Assembly: GCA_947649125.1 (NCBI GenBank)
Contig: CANSQL010000011.1
Coordinates: forward strand, 1-56,569
From: an uncultured Erysipelotrichaceae bacterium
GTDB taxonomy: Bacteria > Bacillota_I > Bacilli_A > Erysipelotrichales > Erysipelotrichaceae
DNA: 56,569 nt
Direction of reading: 5' to 3'
A program made the translations under genes and the position numbers. Shown in pieces: positions 44,780-54,178 of the stretch. The notes beneath the pieces are model-generated. The model worked only from the letters and a program-made list of their open reading frames with translations. It ran no database searches and was not told the origin of the DNA. Positions within the stretch are counted from its first letter, which is position 1. Each line of letters starts with the position of its first letter.

Positions 44780-45385
44780 ATGACGATTGAAAATAAATTA
44801 GGTATTCACGATTCATTAGAGCTTGCCCGCGTTGAAGAAAAAATCAGTAAGAAAAAGGCAAAGGAACTGTTTGACAATGCAATTCTCAATCAAGCTGATA
44901 TCGGTACATTTGCTTCACTTCAAATCATTCATAAATTTTTATTTGATGAAATTTATGATTTTGCCGGCAAGCTTCGCGATGTTAATATTTCAAAACGCGG
45001 TTTTCATTTTGCGCCGCGAATCTATTTAGAATCAGCCTTAGCTGATATTGACCAAATGCCGCAAACAACCCTTGATGAAATCGTTGAAAAATATGTCACG
45101 ATGAATATCGCTCACCCCTTTCGTGAAGGAAACGGACGAGCTGCTCGTATATGGCTAGACCTAATTTTGAAAAAAGAGCTTCGTAAAGTCATCGATTGGA
45201 GTAAGATAGATAAAGAAGATTATTTACTTGCGATGGAACGTAGTCCGATAAGAGATATTGAAATAAAGCATATATTAAAAGCTGCTTTATGTGATGATTA
45301 TGATAATCGTGAAATTTATATAAAAGGAATTGATCACAGTTATTATTACGAAGGATATTACAGTTTTAAAACAATCGATTTATAA
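44780..45385 (+). CDS. fic: Fic-domain AMP transferase, class III (self-inhibited by a C-terminal helix)
   Basis: 201 residues, the only convincing plus-strand gene. The Fic motif HPFREGNGRAAR starts at His112 (catalytic). The C-terminal S-x-x-x-E-G motif (Ser187, Glu191, Gly192 in HSYYYEGYY) is the inhibitory helix of class III enzymes such as Neisseria meningitidis NmFic, which has His107 and Glu186 at nearly the same spacing. Such enzymes AMPylate targets (DNA gyrase for NmFic) when the helix is displaced or the oligomer dissociates. No separate antitoxin gene is needed. AGAGG 7 bases upstream supports the start. It faces the GH-D gene and shares a terminator with it. Confidence 0.92.
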   Translation: MTIENKLGIHDSLELARVEEKISKKKAKELFDNAILNQADIGTFASLQIIHKFLFDEIYDFAGKLRDVNISKRGFHFAPRIYLESALADIDQMPQTTLDEIVEKYVTMNIAHPFREGNGRAARIWLDLILKKELRKVIDWSKIDKEDYLLAMERSPIRDIEIKHILKAALCDDYDNREIYIKGIDHSYYYEGYYSFKTIDL

Positions 45386-45442
45386 GAAAAAAACAGGCAA
45401 TAGGACTGAATAATTTTTAAGTCACTATTACCTGTTTTTCTT
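45386..45442. terminator. Bidirectional terminator between fic and the GH-D glycosidase gene
   Basis: A long stem: AACAGGCAATAGGACT pairs (with two bulges) with AGTCACTATTACCTGTT. TTTTTC follows on the plus strand and TTTTTTTC on the minus strand, serving both converging genes. Confidence 0.8.
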
Positions 45443-45518
45443 GGTTAACTTTTTATCAGTTTCAACCTATTGATAAATACCTCAAACTAATTTTATAGAT
45501 TACTAATGTAAAGAGATA

Positions 45519-48500
45519 TTAATCCTCTAAACATTTTTTCATTTTCTTTGTGAACAGAATCAGTACCGCACCTAACAAGATAAATGCCGAAGCACTGCTT
45601 GTGGTAAATGGCTGTGTTGACGTATCTTTGATTGGGGACTTATCGGTATCATTTTTCTGTCCGCTTGAATCATTTGGTTTTAACGGCTTGTTAGGTTTGA
45701 TTGGATTGATTGGAACAAGCGGACGATCTGGTTTGTCTGCATTATCAGGCTTTTCTGTTTCCTTATACGTAAATCGGAAGTTGTTCAGTTTACTAATCAT
45801 TTCTGTTATATCAACTGAATTTCCATCTTTTATCAACGCTTTTGCAGATTCTAACAGCGTTTGTGCTTTCACAGCACATTCTGCAGTTAATTCATCTGCC
45901 ATCATTTTTTTCTTAAATACAGCGATAGCTTTATTTAATTCCGCTGTACTGATAAGTTCTTGAGCATTTAATGCTTTTACCATATCAGCGATGCTTTCGG
46001 CAGTACCGTTTATTAATAATGCTTTCGCATTATCAAGCAATTCATTCGCTGCTTTAATAGTTGCTTCCGTATACTCATCACTATCAGCTATTTTACCTTC
46101 CAACGCAGCGATTGCCTTGTTTAAATCAATGGTACTTATTAATGCAGTTTCTGCTAGTTTATATTCATCAATCAGCTTTTCAATCAAAATATCGTTAGTA
46201 GTCGCGCCATCTTCAACCGCTTTTTTCAAACTCATTAAGGTTTGGTATGCCTTTTCATATAACGCATAAGATTCGCTTGTATAATTGCTTGCATCTTTTT
46301 TCACAATATCTTTTAAAGCGATGTTAATATAATCTAAATCGACATCTTTAGGTTCTGCATAAACATTAATTTCAGCTGCTGATGCATAATTACCTACAGA
46401 CTCTAAATATTCAAGTTTAATTCCGTAAGCTGATACAGACTGATCTAAAATCTTTGTATTCACTACATCAGAAGAATTGAATGTGCCTTCAGATACAATT
46501 TTTGTTTCATTGCCATCTTGATCTATCGCATAAAGATTATATTTAGATAAGTTACCATTACTGCTGCCTCCGCGACCGGTAAATTCAAATACTTTAAAGT
46601 TCTGTTCTTTACCAAAATCAATTTTGATCCAGTGATGATCACCATTTTCTATACATTTATCTTCGCCATGCCAGTTGGAGTGCCAATGACTGCGAGTGTT
46701 GCCGTCGATTGCTGATGTAGCATCAGAATCTCCTGATTCTCTATGAGCTTCTTCACTGCAAGCTGTTGCTGTCCAACCGGTACGATCAATCAATTTGTAA
46801 GTATCATCACTATTCAGATTTGCGGCATTTTCACGGGCAATCTCATAAGACATTGCTTGATTGGCAATTTTCACTTCGCTCATAACTGCATTCAAGCCTT
46901 TAGAGCCCAATACAACGGCATCATTTGTTATACTGTCTTTATTGCCGTTATCATAGAGTGATGCTCGCAGCTGTCCGTTTTCATAAAGCTTCAACATACC
47001 ATTTGATTCTCGGCTGATAACGATTGCGTGCATTTCACCGTCGTTTACTGTTCCTTCAAAGTTTTGGTCAGTTTGTGTCGGTATATACGTTGAACTGATA
47101 TTGGCAAAATTACCGGTTGCTTTCTGAGTAACAGTTGTTACTTCCTCTTTACTTGACAAAGTCTTATTACCGATTTTAGCCACGATATAGCCTTCATTAT
47201 CAATCGTGATCTTAATATCTTTGCCTTGTTCTAAAATCGTTTGATTAGTTTCAGTTGTTTTAATATTGAAACTGATGCCAAACTCATCTGTCCCTTTAAT
47301 ACCATCATCGCTTATTTTTTTAGCCTCGTTAATTTCACTGAAATACTTGCCGGTAGCAGCATCAATCTGATCTCCGGTCAGTTCTGCAATGACAGCATTC
47401 TTATAAGCATGAAGCTCAATAACATCATTGAACGCAGTTCCATAAACGCTGTGAAGACTAGTACTTTCAATTGTGATATCATCAGCTTTTTTACATAATG
47501 GTTTTACAGTAACAATTTCATAAGTACGGTAATCATCCATTAATGTTACAGATGCAACATTGTTATTGTTTATTGTAAAAGACGCATCATTATTTACTCG
47601 TTTATTGAAGCTAATTCGTACTGTATTATCGTCAATATTCTTCACATTGGTAACAACCGGTGCTGATGTATCCTTATGATTGAATTGGAATATTTTTGTT
47701 TCATGCGGTGCTAGCGTTACATCAAACGTATCATTATATGAAACTGTTTGTTTCATCATACCTGTTGTATACGGTTCAATCTGAATTACACTGGCGTTCT
47801 CCAATGCACTGATGGCACCGATCTCGCTGTTAATTGTTAAGCTGTATTTAGCTTCTGTATCTAGTGGATTAGTAAAAGAAATAATTCCCTCTGTTCCATT
47901 CCAGCTGGAATAACCATATACACCATTTTGCGGCTGATTGCCAAATAGTTTAGCATTCTTCAATATGTCATGATTGTTTTCCGCAAAATCCAGCACATCT
48001 GCCGTTACCTGCCATTTTGCTTCATTCATAAGCGATGGAGAATAATATAATTCCCAGAATGCAGTACCGCGGACAGCATTTGCCATCAAATATTCTCTAA
48101 ATACATCAGTCGTTGCCTTGCTTCCATCTGATACACCATAAATCGGATCATGGTTATAAATATTCTTCATCGGGAACTGAATTTGATTTTGTTTATATAA
48201 TTTATAATAAACTTGATCCCGATAATAGATTTTTTGTTCATGGCGTTCTCCGGTGCCTAATTGTCCTGTGTCACCAGAATCTTGTACCCAAATGGTATTT
48301 ACCCACTGCAATAACCAAGGGCTTAAATTCACATAACAAGTCGCATTAATAAATAAATTCGGATTCTGCTTTCTTACGTTATTAAATAAATCAATCCATC
48401 CTTCCCACATATCGGAAGTAAAATACATATTATTATCACCGCCGGCCATATGATCATGATTGGGATTATTGCAAGGTCTGGATGCAAAGCCATCCCATTT

Positions 48501-50990
48501 CCAATATTCAACATTAAAGCGCTTTTGAAAATCTAAAGCCATTTTTTCAAAGTTTTTAAGGTACTTGCGTGAACCGGTACAAATTACGACGCCTAATGCG
48601 GAATTATATTGAGCATCTGCTGTTCCGGAATCCTCCAAATAAAGCGCAAATGGACCAAAGTGATTGTAGCCACCTTGCGGTCCAACCCAAACACCAAATG
48701 TAGCGCCGAATTTATCTGTTAAGGAACTGGATGTATATAATTCATTCGGGAACTTCGCATTAAACTCCCAAAATCCTGTTTGATTGGGCTCTGTTCCTGA
48801 TGAACTGCCAGGTGATGTATAATAATTCTTACCGTTTACATTATAAGTCTTGCCGCTGTAATAGTTATTCCAGCCATCATCTACAACATATGAATCTAGC
48901 GGTTCTACTCCTTGAGCAGATAAACCTGCTTCAGCACCTAAGAAAGAATCGGCAATACTGTCATCGGTGATATCCATCATATTATCATACCAGGAGTTAT
49001 ATTGCTTTCTGAAATCAGTAGGTGTCGCGATTTCTTCGATATATTCAAAGAAATCAGTCTGAACAACCGCTGTAGAAGTATCTCTTGCCGCACCGACAAC
49101 ATTTTGCCAGGACACAAACTTGCCGTCCGTAGTTAATTGATTGTCTTCTCTAAGCTTAGAAAATGTCTTGCCTGAATAATAACGAATTTGTGTCTCATTA
49201 TTTTTAATAATTGTATCAGCTGCCGGGAATTCACTTCCCATAAAGAAACCGTTCGCATAAATTGGTTGTCCTAACATCAATTCATGCTTACCAATCCACA
49301 TAGAGGAAATTTGGCTGTCATCCGGACGGCACCAAACATCTACAGCATCATCCGGTAATACGAAATGATCTTGATCAATATAATCAATTCGCGCAGTTTC
49401 TTCATTATCTACAGCTATTTCCACATAGGTACGCATATAATGATCTTCCGGCTCCAATACGGCAACTTGGCTGATTGTATACTCTGCGTTACCTAGTGTA
49501 ATCGGTTGATAATTGATTGTTACTTTCTTACCGCCCTTGTCTGTTTCATCAATAGTCGTATCCTGATAAGTTAATGTACTGGATAGGATCTTTTCATTAA
49601 CGGCTAATTCTGTTCGATATTCCTCTCCTTGATAAGCATCAGAATAAAAGTTTAATTCTGCTGATGTAAACTCTTCAGCGGAACCCATTGAGCAATCGAG
49701 CTGCTTAATACGGATATAGCGTGTTGTATATGCTTTTAATAAATTAACATACACACGATCACCCACATTATACAAACCATCTGCCTCATGTAAATGATAG
49801 GCACTCTGTGTGAATTCACCTTTGCCTGCAATATTCCAGGAATTGCCATCATCACTCACATATACTTCAAATTTTCCCATTGTACCATTTGTACCATAAG
49901 CAGGATCATTGAAACCTGGTCGTTTATCAATAGAGAATGAACTGACTGTTTGTTCATTTCCTAAATCAATATCAACCGTAAACGGATTTCCGCTTTTTTG
50001 ATACTCATTAGGATATGTGTTTAAATCGTTGTCAAACAATTTATCTACGCTTGCCTTTGGAAATAGAACTCCAGCTCCATTTGTGATAGTCGCGTTCCAG
50101 CCGGATTTATCAATTATCTGATTCGGTTCGACTACTTTCAAGGATTTCAATTTCTTGGAATACAGTTTAATTTCACTGCTTGTAAATTCCTGCACTGTAC
50201 CAAATGCAGCTGATTTTTGAATGATTCTGATCTTTTTGGCTGAAACTGTGCTGTTAAAATCAGTATAAACAGTATCACCTATGTTATGTAAAGTACCATC
50301 CTCATTACTATGCAGATTGTATTCCTCCGGCGTAAATTCACCTTCATGAACCTTTTGCCAGTTTCCGTTGCCTTCTGCATCAATTTGTATTTCATATTGA
50401 CCCATTGTACCATTTTTACCATAGTTAGCATCACTGAATCCCGGCCGTTTATTAACGGACATTGCCGCAATGTCTTTCGCTTCACCTAGATCAATTTCTA
50501 AGGTCATCGGATATCCCGATATAAGGTAATTATCGACATTATCATTAAGATTATCATTAAATAATTTCGCAACTTCTGATGCAGCAAATCCTGTTCCGGC
50601 AGCATTTGTCAAAGTCGCATGATCAGCCCAATTAGTTCTATCTAATGCACTGTCTGTATTGCCGATTATATATTCGGGAGCATTGAGAATCTCTTTTTCC
50701 GGTGATTCTGTCTTCGGATCCATTATACGATTAATGATAAAATCTTCTGATCCTGTCTGTGGATTCAGTGTCGTATTTGCCCGCTTATTTTCTAAGCTTG
50801 AGGTCAAAATATGACCGTCTGAAATAGTCCAAGTTCTTTTTAAGTAGCCGTTACCAAGAGTAACACTGTTTGCATTGGCATCAGCTTTTACTGTTGTAGC
50901 TTCTCTTTCTTTAGCTTGAACCGCCGGCATAACTGATGTTAATGCCAAAGATAAAGCTATAGTGCTACGTATCATTGCTTTTACATTCAT
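45519..50990 (-). CDS. Secreted multi-modular clan GH-D glycosidase (GH36/alpha-galactosidase-like)
   Basis: 1823 residues. Signal peptide to about 26 (ends VQA). Two F5/8C modules (about 108-280 and 288-455) are inserted into the N-terminal beta-sandwich. The TIM barrel spans about 600-1060: VVDDGWNNYY near 700; EYWKWDGFAS with Asp833 as likely nucleophile, as in the K-W-D motif of GH36/GH27; WVQDSGDTG with Asp904 as likely acid/base. A LamG-like module (about 1230-1410), a third F5/8C (about 1415-1560), helical FIVAR-like repeats, a Pro/Lys linker and a C-terminal helix ending KKMKKCLED follow. Alpha-galactosidase or alpha-N-acetylgalactosaminidase activity on mucin or blood-group glycans is inferred from the clan, not shown. 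Its leader holds operators, a cre box and a terminator. Confidence 0.82.
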   Translation of the reverse strand: MNVKAMIRSTIALSLALTSVMPAVQAKEREATTVKADANANSVTLGNGYLKRTWTISDGHILTSSLENKRANTTLNPQTGSEDFIINRIMDPKTESPEKEILNAPEYIIGNTDSALDRTNWADHATLTNAAGTGFAASEVAKLFNDNLNDNVDNYLISGYPMTLEIDLGEAKDIAAMSVNKRPGFSDANYGKNGTMGQYEIQIDAEGNGNWQKVHEGEFTPEEYNLHSNEDGTLHNIGDTVYTDFNSTVSAKKIRIIQKSAAFGTVQEFTSSEIKLYSKKLKSLKVVEPNQIIDKSGWNATITNGAGVLFPKASVDKLFDNDLNTYPNEYQKSGNPFTVDIDLGNEQTVSSFSIDKRPGFNDPAYGTNGTMGKFEVYVSDDGNSWNIAGKGEFTQSAYHLHEADGLYNVGDRVYVNLLKAYTTRYIRIKQLDCSMGSAEEFTSAELNFYSDAYQGEEYRTELAVNEKILSSTLTYQDTTIDETDKGGKKVTINYQPITLGNAEYTISQVAVLEPEDHYMRTYVEIAVDNEETARIDYIDQDHFVLPDDAVDVWCRPDDSQISSMWIGKHELMLGQPIYANGFFMGSEFPAADTIIKNNETQIRYYSGKTFSKLREDNQLTTDGKFVSWQNVVGAARDTSTAVVQTDFFEYIEEIATPTDFRKQYNSWYDNMMDITDDSIADSFLGAEAGLSAQGVEPLDSYVVDDGWNNYYSGKTYNVNGKNYYTSPGSSSGTEPNQTGFWEFNAKFPNELYTSSSLTDKFGATFGVWVGPQGGYNHFGPFALYLEDSGTADAQYNSALGVVICTGSRKYLKNFEKMALDFQKRFNVEYWKWDGFASRPCNNPNHDHMAGGDNNMYFTSDMWEGWIDLFNNVRKQNPNLFINATCYVNLSPWLLQWVNTIWVQDSGDTGQLGTGERHEQKIYYRDQVYYKLYKQNQIQFPMKNIYNHDPIYGVSDGSKATTDVFREYLMANAVRGTAFWELYYSPSLMNEAKWQVTADVLDFAENNHDILKNAKLFGNQPQNGVYGYSSWNGTEGIISFTNPLDTEAKYSLTINSEIGAISALENASVIQIEPYTTGMMKQTVSYNDTFDVTLAPHETKIFQFNHKDTSAPVVTNVKNIDDNTVRISFNKRVNNDASFTINNNNVASVTLMDDYRTYEIVTVKPLCKKADDITIESTSLHSVYGTAFNDVIELHAYKNAVIAELTGDQIDAATGKYFSEINEAKKISDDGIKGTDEFGISFNIKTTETNQTILEQGKDIKITIDNEGYIVAKIGNKTLSSKEEVTTVTQKATGNFANISSTYIPTQTDQNFEGTVNDGEMHAIVISRESNGMLKLYENGQLRASLYDNGNKDSITNDAVVLGSKGLNAVMSEVKIANQAMSYEIARENAANLNSDDTYKLIDRTGWTATACSEEAHRESGDSDATSAIDGNTRSHWHSNWHGEDKCIENGDHHWIKIDFGKEQNFKVFEFTGRGGSSNGNLSKYNLYAIDQDGNETKIVSEGTFNSSDVVNTKILDQSVSAYGIKLEYLESVGNYASAAEINVYAEPKDVDLDYINIALKDIVKKDASNYTSESYALYEKAYQTLMSLKKAVEDGATTNDILIEKLIDEYKLAETALISTIDLNKAIAALEGKIADSDEYTEATIKAANELLDNAKALLINGTAESIADMVKALNAQELISTAELNKAIAVFKKKMMADELTAECAVKAQTLLESAKALIKDGNSVDITEMISKLNNFRFTYKETEKPDNADKPDRPLVPINPIKPNKPLKPNDSSGQKNDTDKSPIKDTSTQPFTTSSASAFILLGAVLILFTKKMKKCLED

Positions 50991-51097
50991 ATTGTCTTTT
51001 TCCTCCTATCACTCTACTATCAATCTGTATATTTTTCTAAGATACCTATGCCCGCTCTCTCCTTTCTCATGCACTAGCCACTTGTATCGAAAATGTT

Positions 51098-51120
51098 TCA
51101 TAAAGTGTACATTTATAAAG
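51098..51120 (-). promoter_or_regulatory. Second operator-like site (O2) in the GH-D leader
   Basis: The minus strand reads TTTATAAATGTACAC then TTTATGAA, which matches the left arm and centre of the O1 palindrome and most of the right arm with one base missing. It is about 91 bases downstream of O1 in the direction of transcription. Confidence 0.5.
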
Positions 51121-51152
51121 GGCAAAATCATAAACAGAATATAAGAAAAGAC

Positions 51153-51183
51153 ATAAAAAAAACAGATATTTCCCATCTGTTTT
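51153..51183 (-). terminator. Terminator hairpin inside the GH-D leader (possible attenuator)
   Basis: 8-bp stem (AAACAGAT 51160-51167 with ATCTGTTT 51175-51182), 7-base loop, followed by an 8-T run on the minus strand. ftsH already has its own terminator at 51413-51450, so this one is not needed for ftsH. Confidence 0.75.
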
Positions 51184-51188
51184 AATAT

Positions 51189-51214
51189 GTCTATAAATGT
51201 ACACATTTATAGAC
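51189..51214. promoter_or_regulatory. Perfect 26-bp palindrome (O1) upstream of the GH-D gene
   Basis: 12-bp arms GTCTATAAATGT and ACATTTATAGAC are perfect inverted repeats around a 2-base centre (AC). A near match lies at 22583-22608 and a weaker one at 51098-51120. The size and symmetry fit a dimeric repressor or activator. Confidence 0.75.
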
Positions 51215-51237
51215 ACTATTTTTTTGTTAAGATAGAT

Positions 51238-51251
51238 TGATAGCGCTTTCC
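51238..51251 (-). promoter_or_regulatory. CcpA cre box upstream of the GH-D gene
   Basis: The minus strand reads GGAAAGCGCTATCA, 13 of 14 against the consensus TGAAAGCGCTWWCA. It lies just downstream of a TATAAT (51265-51260), where bound CcpA would block transcription. Confidence 0.7.
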
Positions 51252-51259
51252 CACAAATA

Positions 51260-51265
51260 ATTATA
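51260..51265 (-). promoter_or_regulatory. -10 candidate upstream of the GH-D leader
   Basis: TATAAT on the minus strand; the -35 (TATGTA at 17 bases) is weak. If used, the leader would be about 260 bases and include cre, O1, the terminator and O2. An alternative -10 (TATGAT, near 51125-51130) lies between terminator and O2. Confidence 0.4.
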
Positions 51266-51412
51266 CAACAATTTCTGTGAAATACATAATTTATTTTTGT
51301 ACTTTTTAACATAAAATTTGCAGTTATTAATATCCTGCTTATTATAACATATAATTGGTAATCTTAATTTGATTCTATGCACATCTAATCTATCCTAAAA
51401 AAATGAAATAAT

Positions 51413-51450
51413 AAATAAAAACAGATGCCTACTACTTTCAGCACCTGTTT
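51413..51450 (-). terminator. Terminator of the tilS-hpt-ftsH string
   Basis: 8-bp stem (ACAGATGC 51421-51428 with GCACCTGT 51441-51448; one G-U as RNA), 12-base loop, then TTTTTATTTATT on the minus strand. Confidence 0.85.
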
Positions 51451-51460
51451 CCTATCACCG

Positions 51461-53584
51461 TTATGACTCTTTTGAATCTTCTCTATCCTTTTGTTCAGAC
51501 TTTAATTCAGCCTTAACAATTTTTTCTGTTTTAGCTTCTGTATCAGCCTTTTTACGAGCAGTACGTTTTTTAGGAGCCGGTTTCTCTCCGACAACTTCTT
51601 CCATCGCTTCTTCAAAGGATGGTTTTTCTGTGACTTTTTTGGCTCTGGTACGCTTAGGCTTTTCTGCCGGAGCTGCTTCATCCGCTTTAGAATCTGTCGT
51701 CTCAGCTGCATCATCGCCTTCGGCAGAGTCTTTCGCTGCAACAGCTTTTTCCTCATTTAACGGTGCGATAGTGCCATGATCGACCAAATTCATAATCTGT
51801 TCGTTTGTGATTGTTTCTTCCTCAATCAAGGTTTCCGCAATCAGCTTTAACAAATCCATATTCTCACTGATCAGCTTCTTACAATTATCATAGCACTGGT
51901 TAATAATCATACGAATTTCCTTATCGATTTCAAAGGCAATTTCGCCTGAATAATCATTTCCCTTGCCGTAATCACGACCGAGGAATACATTGCCGTTTGG
52001 ATCATCGTATTGAACCGGACCGAGTGATGACATACCGAAGCTCTTTACCATCATCTTCGCGATTTTAGTCACACGCTCAATATCATTAGAGGCTCCCGCA
52101 GAGATTTCATTGAATACGAGCTCCTCAGCAACACGACCGCCCAACAAGCCGGTAATCTGTGCCAAGAAATCACTCTTTGTCGGCATCAGTTTTTCTTCTC
52201 GCGGAGTCATCAGATTATAACCGCCCGCATCACCGCGCGGAATGATCGTAACCTTTTGAACCATATCGGAATTTTCAAGCTTCAGCCCGATTACCGCATG
52301 TCCCGCTTCATGATAAGCAACTAAGCGTTTCTCCTTATCTGTATATTTTTTGGATTTTTTCGCAGGTCCCATCATTACACGGTCAATCGCTTCATCCAAA
52401 TCATCCATTGTCACTAAATTACGATTATCTCGTACTGCAAGGATCGCGCCCTCGTTCAATACATTTTCCAAATCAGCTCCGGAAAATCCCGGGGTACGCT
52501 TTGCCAAATTTTCAAGCTTGACATCGCTCGCAAGTTTTTTATTGCGGGCATGTACTTCAAGAATTTCCGTGCGCCCCTTTTTATCAGGCAGATTTACGGT
52601 AATCTGACGATCGAAACGACCGGAACGAAGCAATGCCGGATCTAATACATCAGGGCGATTGGTTGCCGCAATAATTACGATACCGGTATTTTCACTCATA
52701 CCGTCCATTTCAACAAGTAACTGATTTAAGGTCTGTTCACGCTCATCATTACCGCCGCCCATACCGGCACCGCGCTGTCTGCCGACTGCATCGATTTCGT
52801 CAATGAATACGATACACGGAGCAGTTTGCTGGGCTTTCTTAAACATATCACGGACACGGCTGGCTCCGGTACCGACAAACATTTCCACAAAATCAGAACC
52901 GGAAATGGAGAAAAACGGTACATCCGCTTCCCCGGCAACTGCCTTTGCCAACAACGTCTTACCGGTTCCCGGAGGACCTACCATTAACATCCCCTTAGGA
53001 ATGCGCGCTCCCATATCGGTAAAGCGCTTCGGATTTTTCAAATAGTCAATAATTTCTTTGACCTCTTCTTTTTCCTCATCACATCCGGCAACATCCTTAA
53101 AGCGTACTTTGACATTTCCTTCAATACGCGCTTTTGACTTACTGAATTCAAACGCTTTATTCGCTCCGCCGCCGTTCATTTTTGAAAACATGAAGATGAA
53201 CATACCGCCCAATAATACGATCGGTAAAATCAAGTTCAAAATCACACTTGTCATCATTTCGCTGCGGCTCGGATCACTTGCTTCAACTACAGCTTCATTC
53301 TTTAACAATACACTGTCTAACCATAATTGATTCTCTGCTGTTTGCGGTATTGTTACCGAAAAGCTTCTGATAGACCCGTTATCGTCATACTTACCGGATA
53401 CATTGATCACAACACCGGTGATCGACATATCAGCTTCGGTTATCTTCATCTTTTCGGCGTTTTTCCTAAACTCATTGTAGTTCATGGATTTATTGTTGTT
53501 GGAGCTTACCATTGAAAACATTACCAAAAAGATGGATATTACAATCACGTATGGTAAAGCACTTTTAAACTTTGAATGATTCAT
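51461..53584 (-). CDS. ftsH: ATP-dependent membrane zinc metalloprotease FtsH
   Basis: 707 residues. Two membrane helices (about 8-26 and 110-132) flank an extracytoplasmic domain. AAA module: Walker A GPPGTGKT near 204-211, Walker [13 protein letters not shown], second region of homology [20 protein letters not shown]. Zinc protease motif HEAGH near 427. It degrades misfolded membrane and some regulatory proteins. The C-terminal 75 residues are a Lys/Ala/Glu-rich tail with repeated P-K-(K/R)-(R/K)-T-(R/A)-(A/K)-(K/R) blocks, an unusual extension that does not resemble the usual FtsH tail. AAAGGAGA supports the start, 26 bases after hpt. Confidence 0.98.
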   Translation of the reverse strand: MNHSKFKSALPYVIVISIFLVMFSMVSSNNNKSMNYNEFRKNAEKMKITEADMSITGVVINVSGKYDDNGSIRSFSVTIPQTAENQLWLDSVLLKNEAVVEASDPSRSEMMTSVILNLILPIVLLGGMFIFMFSKMNGGGANKAFEFSKSKARIEGNVKVRFKDVAGCDEEKEEVKEIIDYLKNPKRFTDMGARIPKGMLMVGPPGTGKTLLAKAVAGEADVPFFSISGSDFVEMFVGTGASRVRDMFKKAQQTAPCIVFIDEIDAVGRQRGAGMGGGNDEREQTLNQLLVEMDGMSENTGIVIIAATNRPDVLDPALLRSGRFDRQITVNLPDKKGRTEILEVHARNKKLASDVKLENLAKRTPGFSGADLENVLNEGAILAVRDNRNLVTMDDLDEAIDRVMMGPAKKSKKYTDKEKRLVAYHEAGHAVIGLKLENSDMVQKVTIIPRGDAGGYNLMTPREEKLMPTKSDFLAQITGLLGGRVAEELVFNEISAGASNDIERVTKIAKMMVKSFGMSSLGPVQYDDPNGNVFLGRDYGKGNDYSGEIAFEIDKEIRMIINQCYDNCKKLISENMDLLKLIAETLIEEETITNEQIMNLVDHGTIAPLNEEKAVAAKDSAEGDDAAETTDSKADEAAPAEKPKRTRAKKVTEKPSFEEAMEEVVGEKPAPKKRTARKKADTEAKTEKIVKAELKSEQKDREDSKES

Positions 53585-53610
53585 AATGCTTATTGTCTCC
53601 TTTCAGCCTG

Positions 53611-54150
53611 TTATTCATAAAACTCAGGCTTTAATACTGCCACATAGGGCAAATGGCGAAAGTCTTGATCGTAATCAAGACCAAAGCCGATCACAAATTC
53701 ATTGGGGATTTCAAAGCCGACATAATCAGCTTGAATATCTACAGTCCTGCGGCTTGGCTTATCCAACAGTGAAACGACCTTAACATCACTCGCTCCTTTG
53801 TTTTTCAGCATCTTTGTGACCTCTTTTAAGGTTCTGCCCGTATCAATGATATCCTCAACCAATAAAATTGATAAGCCCTTTACCGACCCGTCCAAATCTT
53901 TGTTGATTTTGATATCACCGATAGATTCTGTTCCCTGATAGCTGGAAACATCCATAAAATCAAATTGGATATCCATGTCCATATATTTAACCAACTCCGC
54001 AAGAAACGGAACACTGCCCTTTAATAACGCTACCAAATAAGGCTTTTGCTTCTTATTTCGATAATCCTCGCAGATTTCCTGCGCTAATTCTTTACAGCGC
54101 TTTGTGATTTCTTCCTGTGAAACAAGTATTTTCTCAACTGCATGATGCAT
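53611..54150 (-). CDS. hpt: Hypoxanthine phosphoribosyltransferase
   Basis: 179 residues, normal for the family. The PRPP-binding loop is LLVEDIIDTGRTL; LVALLKGSVPFLAELV and DYVGFEIPNEFVIGFGLDYD are the conserved substrate segments. It salvages hypoxanthine/guanine to IMP/GMP. It lies between tilS (GGAGG ribosome binding site in a 28-base gap) and ftsH, the order found in Bacillus. Confidence 0.97.
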   Translation of the reverse strand: MHHAVEKILVSQEEITKRCKELAQEICEDYRNKKQKPYLVALLKGSVPFLAELVKYMDMDIQFDFMDVSSYQGTESIGDIKINKDLDGSVKGLSILLVEDIIDTGRTLKEVTKMLKNKGASDVKVVSLLDKPSRRTVDIQADYVGFEIPNEFVIGFGLDYDQDFRHLPYVAVLKPEFYE

Positions 54151-54178
54151 GAATTCTATCCTCCTACAAATATATAGC

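Noticed and set aside
51009-51206. A 65-codon minus-strand frame spanning the GH-D leader (MCTFIDILKQMG and onward)
   Set aside because: Its ATG lies in the O1 palindrome without a ribosome binding site, and the frame runs through the terminator hairpin and O2. Regulatory signals explain the DNA better than a leader gene does.
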